A DNA stretch of 64,000 nt from Hyalella azteca (taxonomy: Eukaryota > Arthropoda > Malacostraca > Amphipoda > Hyalellidae). Under the pieces are notes generated by a model that worked only from the letters and a program-made list of their open reading frames with translations, was not told the DNA's origin and did not search any database. Position numbers and translations under genes: made by a program. Positions within the stretch are counted from its first letter, which is position 1. Each line of letters opens with the position of its first letter. The DNA is taken from positions 1 through 64,000 of the forward strand of contig NW_025931526.1 in the NCBI RefSeq assembly GCF_000764305.2, read 5' to 3'. This document shows positions 58,690-64,000 of the stretch, one piece after another.

Positions 58690-58920
58690 CATGAGCAATC
58701 TTTGATTAACCGGGTGAATGTAAAAAGCAACCTTTGATTTGCCGAGTGAATGATGAATTCAATCTTCAATTCAATTTACTGTGTGAATGACAAGAGCAGT
58801 TTTTTATAAACCTAGTGAATGACAAAAACAACCTGATATTCCGTGTGAATGTAAAAAAATAATCTCTGATTTACCGTGTGAATGTTAAAAGCAATCTTCG
58901 GTATACCGTGTGTACGATTG
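58690..58920. repeat. Degenerate ~37-bp repeat, about 6 copies
   Basis: Recurring GATTTNCCGTGTGAATG and AAAAGCAATCTT. Confidence 0.75.
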
Positions 58921-59195
58921 ATATCATTATTCAATCAACAACTTTAAACCAATGTTTAATGATATACATGCATAGCAAAACATTCCAACATGACAAGAGC
59001 CGTACATTTAAATATTCATTTAATCTACAACGGTCCAAAATATGTAATAATTAATCTTTTTTTAAATGCTTGTACAAAATTTGTAAATTACATGTACTCC
59101 ACTAATTTTACCCAATTATACTCACCGAATTCCCCTTTCTACTTTAATATATCACGTGATTATTGCTGCTCCACAAACACGATAAGTCTCACTTA

Positions 59196-59221
59196 TTACA
59201 ATATTGCTTGCAATATTGTAA
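59196..59221. repeat. Perfect 11-bp hairpin
   Basis: TTACAATATTG, four-base loop, CAATATTGTAA. The arm sequence recurs immediately downstream (ATTACAATATTGC). Confidence 0.8.
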
Positions 59222-59233
59222 TTACAATATTGC

Positions 59234-59272
59234 TTGCCTGTCACTCACCGCTGAACGATGGGTGACAGGCAA
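59234..59272. repeat. 14-bp hairpin
   Basis: TTGCCTGTCACTCA and TGGGTGACAGGCAA around an 11-base loop; the only mismatch would be a G-U pair in RNA. Confidence 0.8.
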
Positions 59273-60654
59273 CCTTTATTTGAACTACTTTATTTGTCAT
59301 CAAAACATCAATCTTTACGCCGAAAATTTAGCGTAAACTTTATACACGTCTTGTGTCGTCTCTAACTTTGTCTTCATTTCTCTAGCGCAGCTTGCTAATG
59401 AATATGAATGGATCTCCTCCGGAGTATAAGGAATAAAAATGAATTAGTTTGAATGAATTTGATTGACATCATTCAGTGAATTTGGAATAAACAATGAAAT
59501 TTTATGAATGGAAATGAATGGATATCCTGCAGTGAATTTTGAATGAAAAACGAAAAAAAATTTATGAGGAATGTGTGTCGTTACATACATATATAATTCA
59601 CTAAATAATGAGATTATACAATAAAAAATGAATCAATCTGAGTATATATATGTACGGATTTCCTTCCAATGAAAGGAGGAGTAAAATGTGTATTATTGCT
59701 CGTAATGAATGAACCCTGACATTAAATAAAAACGTCTCATTTATTTAAAATGAGAATAAACAGGAATAAACTAACGTTTATAAATTAAAAAAATAAACAG
59801 AGCCACTAATATTGGACCGAAGGCATCAGGCCATAGTTTAAAATTTAATTATGAATTAGATATTTAGAGCGAATATCTAATATAATTAGGGCAAATATTC
59901 TGCACAGGCGATATTAACCCAAACTCAAACGAAAAGCATAGAACAGAATTAATGAATTTGTTTAAAAACATGGGTATCATTATTTGGAATAAATTCTATA
60001 TTATTACCCAGTATCATTTAATTAATGCTTAGGCAAATTAATGTAGCAATTCATCACTTAACAAAACAATAAAAAAAATTGCCTAGGCATGAAAGTGATG
60101 TGATCCACTTCAACAAAAAAAATGTGCTCAAAACCATACATAACCCCATTCATACGTCATTTTATGATGCCGATAAATTAACTACCGCTGAACAACATTT
60201 CTCTACTTACACGCATTGCCTTCCATGTATCAATAACTAATACGATTACCCGGCATTTCTCAGACAAATGTGACAATGAATGGAATATCCATTCAATGTC
60301 ATAAATATAAGTGCATGAGAAATAAAAGTAGAGAACTGCGGATAAACTCTTCATAGTTTTATATACAAAATAATTGGAAACGGAGAATTTAATTAAAATT
60401 CTCATAAGTGGATAGCAAGATTTTATCTCATCATGAATTTATGACACTTGACGGCATTTATATGTCAGTAAAATTCAAATAAAAGACAATCGTAACAAAA
60501 TGCATATAAAATGAATTCCGTTGAGAAGATCAATAACACACGACAGAATCAACTCAATGCGCTCAATAACCTGATTAGATGAGTGGCAATATCTGAAGTC
60601 TGAAGCTACTCACTAATTAAGCTTCGTTGAGCGCCATTATGATGGGTCGGATGA

Positions 60655-60870
60655 ATAGACGCTTGAGATTAAATGGATTCGTGCGAATAAATGGATTCGA
60701 GCGATTAAATGGACTCGTGCGATTAAATGGACTCGTGCGATTAAATGGACTCGTGCGATTAAATGGACTCGTGCGATTAAATGGACTCGTACGATTAAAC
60801 GGACTCGTGCGATTGAACGGACTCGTGCGATTAAATGGACTCGTGCGATTAAATGTACTTGAGCGATCAA
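60655..60870. repeat. 18-bp minisatellite, 12 copies
   Basis: Unit GATTAAATGGACTCGTGC. Six-residue repeats appear on both strands (VRLNGL / IARVHL) as by-products. Confidence 0.96.
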
Positions 60871-62436
60871 GTCTATCAAGTACTTCATTGATATTTTTTT
60901 CACTGCAGTATCCGATTTGGGTTCAGTTTGTTGCTCAGTAATGAATTTAATTTTGTATTCCTTTTCCCGAATATTTACTTAAGGCAATTCTTCTCGCCAT
61001 TCTAAATTCAGCTGACAATTCCAGTGTCTAAGCATCACTCAAAGCAGCAGCTTAGGAAGCTAATTTCTTCCATATTCATCTACCCGTTCAAAAGGTAAGT
61101 CATGCCCAATTTTTGCTCAGTGATGCGTAAATGCTGCAGCGGAAAATAGTGAGATGCAAACTCATTAGCAAAGCTCTTAGTATTCCTTTGGTCCGTGTGC
61201 ACCACTCGAACTCCATCCATCCTACAAACTTTCTACATGAATACCAAAGCAGGGCGCAATTTGCATGCTTCTCAGCCCTGAGCTCAGTACTGAGCACAAG
61301 AAATTCACAGCGCGTATAAATGCTATGGATTATTTAACCCTTTAGCGCGCAAGTTATTATAGATGGCCACTTTAAGTCCCCTTCTAAATAGACCCACATT
61401 AGCCTCCAGTTCGCGCTATGTTGTCGATTTATGTTAATGAATTTTGTCGATTTATGTTAATGCTATGTTATCATGTCGCAGCAATTACAAATTTCCTGAC
61501 CGTTCCGTACGCAGCATTGTCCCTACCACACGAAAGGATTAAAATGTGTGAATATGAATGAAAATTTTAACTGGAATTCAAAGTTGACGCTCTTTTCACA
61601 TCACTTTAAAAAGTGGAAGTAGCAATATCTAATCAATTATTTAAAGTAATGATGAAATTATAGTGAATTTTAAGTTACTTATTTACCGTTTCCATTTCCA
61701 TTTTTAAATTTAAATTGTTTCTATTTTTAATAGCATACTGACCATTTTAAACAAAATTTTCAACTGCAATTTACTCCTTTTATATGTAGAATTCCGGAAA
61801 AATGTATTTTAAAATAGTTGCAACATTCTTTTCATGGATTTAGAAAATTAAATTTGTGCAAATTTCAATGCTTACTCGTGAAAGAGTTAACTAACCTTAA
61901 CTTAACTTGGGGTAAATACTTTGTTTGCTTTCTTATGGGGGCTAAGCTCTACGTGGGCACCAATTTAGCCTAAGTCAAGAGGGAGGGGGTAAAGATTTAA
62001 CATTTAAACCTTCCCCCCTAATCAACAGGCACGCTGTTGTAGAGGCTATCATGTTTAGAATGCTTGCATTGCCTTTATGGGACATGAAATATTTCATTAA
62101 ATTTAAGTCATAACAAATGATACGATAACATTACGGAATAAAACTGATACTCCTTAAAATAATGATGAAAAATCCCTCAACCTTTATAGATCTTGAACAA
62201 CATTCCGGTACGATGTATCCGTTACCATGAAATGACCGAATTTCGAACACTCATTTAACCAATGAAATGGAATATTATTACTAAAGGTTGGCATGGGTTG
62301 GGCGGTCAAAACTTTACACGGGGTGCGGAAAACAGATCATAAATCTGCGTGTCGGATGACGTCAGGAAGTTCGTAGCCCAGGGGACTTGTGAAGTTTTGT
62401 CTCAAGTTGAGCACGGTAACAAGAACAGCAATGCGA
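60871..62436. other. Spacer without recognised gene
   Basis: A tandem pair of GTCGATTTATGTTAATG at about 61423-61460; nothing else supported. Confidence 0.5.
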
Positions 62437-62650
62437 CGATCCTGCAGAATAGCTGTGAAGTTGGGGGGAACGGGAGGATCCTGCAGAATAGCTGTGAAGT
62501 TTGGGGGAACGGGAGGATCCTGCAGAATAGCTGTGAAGTTTGGGGGAATAGGATGTGAAGTTTGGGGAACGGGAGGATCCTTCAGAATAGCGATAAAGCT
62601 TAAGGGGATACGAAGATCCTGCAGAATAGAAATGAAGATTGGAGGAATAG
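62437..62650. repeat. 36-bp minisatellite, about 5.5 copies
   Basis: Unit GGAGGATCCTGCAGAATAGC plus TGTGAAGTTTGGGGAAC; one truncated copy. Confidence 0.94.
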
Positions 62651-63346
62651 CAAAGAGACATGGATAAAGCGTGTCAAGACTTAAAATCGAGTCATCAGAT
62701 CAGAGTGAAATTATTCGTATTCGGACTATTCCAAAGCCAGTAACACAGGAAGAGAAACTCTGAAACAACTACAAAAATTCCAGTGATTTTCTTAAACATT
62801 ATCAATTAAAAAAACAGAGGAATTATACCAATAATTTGTCGGCTGTGCTTTGGTGACTGGAAAATTCTTATCGAAAATCTGTTTGCTCACCAGCTTTTGA
62901 CAGACACGCTGTCTCAAACCAACATGACGACTAGACTAACAGACTAAACAAACTGTCTACTAAACTAAAGATTTGCTGTCAAAAGTATGAATTATAAAGA
63001 CTTGCTGTCTAAAGACTTACTGTCTAACGACTTGCTTTCTAAAATCTTGAAGTATAAAGACTTAAAATTTATATGCTCTTCGTATGAAAACTCACTTCCC
63101 AATAGAATCCCAATCTGGAGACTCGGTGGCTGCAGACGCTCAGTCTGAAGACTAATGGTCAGACGGCAGACAGTTTGAACACTCGCTGATTTTCAGCAAC
63201 CGAACATAAAGATTATTAGTGTTAAAACTATTCGTTAGAAGACATAAAATTTAAAGACTTGGATAAAAAAAAGTCGTCGAAAGGTTCTTCGTAAAAAGTC
63301 ATTGGCAGAGGGCTAATTTGTCTTTGTACTTTTCGTCTTTAAACTT
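62651..63346. other. Spacer with weak AAGACTTGCTGTCTAA repetition
   Basis: Degenerate copies at about 62940-63070; no gene. Confidence 0.55.
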
Positions 63347-63525
63347 AAGACTCTCCGCATTAAGACTCTCCGCCTTAAGACTCTCTGCCTTTAAGACTAT
63401 CCGCCTTAAGACTATCCGCCTTAAGACTCTCCGCCTTAAGACTCTCCGCCTTAAGACTCTCCGCCTTAAGACTCTCCGCCTTAAGACTCTCCGCCTTAAG
63501 ACTCTCCGCCTTAAGACTCTTGGCT
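63347..63525. repeat. 15-bp minisatellite, about 12 copies
   Basis: Unit GACTCTCCGCCTTAA. Confidence 0.96.
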
Positions 63526-63865
63526 GCGTCAAGAACTTGACGAGAAGTTGTGCCGGGGCCGAAGTTCCCTCTGGGTGGGAATTTCTGGGGCCGAGGGGGG
63601 GGCGGGGCGCCGCCAATCAGCCGTTCTGTATAGGATCGCTCGCGCCGTTTAATCCTTTGTCTACGGATGCATTAACCGCTGTCGATGCTATTCGTACGTA
63701 CAAGCCTGATAATGAGAGTTGCGGTCAATAGAGCAACATTTATTATCGCTACCTGCAGCTATATAACTGATAAAGGGAATAACCGCGGCGACGGAAGCAT
63801 TTGCCCGAGTCAATGCTATTCGTACCTAACTGTTGCGGTTTAGTTTTGTTTTCAGTAATCTGGAC
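63526..63865. other. GC-rich then AT-balanced spacer
   Basis: GC-rich at 63526-63640, with a ~25-base near repeat (CAATGCTATTCGTAC / CGATGCTATTCGTAC) at 63685 and 63811. No gene. Confidence 0.5.
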
Positions 63866-63867
63866 AG

Positions 63868-64000
63868 AGCGTCGCAGAGCTGACACTCCGGGCAGAGCGT
63901 CGCAGAGCTGACACTCTGGGCAGAGCGTCGCAGAGCTGACACTCTGGACAGAGCGTAGCAGAGCTGACACCCTGAGCAGAGCGTAGCAGAGCTGACACTC
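63868..64000. repeat. 27-bp minisatellite, about 5 copies, cut by the window end
   Basis: Unit GCAGAGCGTCGCAGAGCTGA plus CACTCTG. Confidence 0.95.

Larger units (their letters stand above)
58921..60650. other. AT-rich spacer with two adjacent hairpins
   Basis: GAATGAAT-rich sequence at about 59390-59530; hairpins at 59196-59272 listed separately. No gene supported. Confidence 0.5.

Overview
The window looks like non-coding, repeat-rich nuclear DNA of an animal, most likely an arthropod and possibly a crustacean. The organism is inferred from gene style (a spliced LRR transmembrane receptor), a CR1/jockey-like LINE relic, a Tc1/mariner relic and AT-rich spacers packed with minisatellites. No marker gene fixes the species. 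There are no rRNA or convincing tRNA genes, no CRISPR array and no bacterial operon.

Only one confident protein-coding gene is present: a plus-strand, single-pass leucine-rich-repeat membrane protein of 731 residues at 47822-50017. Its coding sequence lies in one exon that opens just after a clear 3' splice site (AG at 47807-47808), so at least one upstream 5' UTR exon is missing from view. A well-formed core promoter (CRE palindrome, TATA box, initiator-like site) on the plus strand at about 7673-7730 is the only strong promoter-like cluster found. It could serve this gene through a roughly 40 kb intron, but that is inference.

Two broken transposons are recognisable. A minus-strand non-LTR retrotransposon (19748-21300, perhaps to 21440) keeps endonuclease motifs and the C-terminal part of reverse transcriptase but has lost the reverse transcriptase core. 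A Tc1/mariner-type element (37905-39174) has both terminal inverted repeats and TA target duplications, and a transposase broken by frameshifts and stops; its spacing fits a DD37E triad. Two copies of a small inverted-repeat element (29090-29377 and 56369-56511) carry internal GACA/GACG microsatellite. A further degenerate dispersed family recurs next to several minisatellites.

The dominant feature is tandem repetition. About 45 separate arrays, almost all with different units of 5 to about 115 bp, add up to roughly 13 kb, about one fifth of the window. Most long open frames here are by-products of these arrays. Many short perfect hairpins are scattered through the spacers.

Assembly quality is limited. 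There is a 797-base run of N (12097-12893) between two unrelated arrays, and three retained Nextera transposon-adapter junctions (10293-10320, 10841-10868, 18899-18923). The sequence on the two sides of each should not be assumed contiguous.
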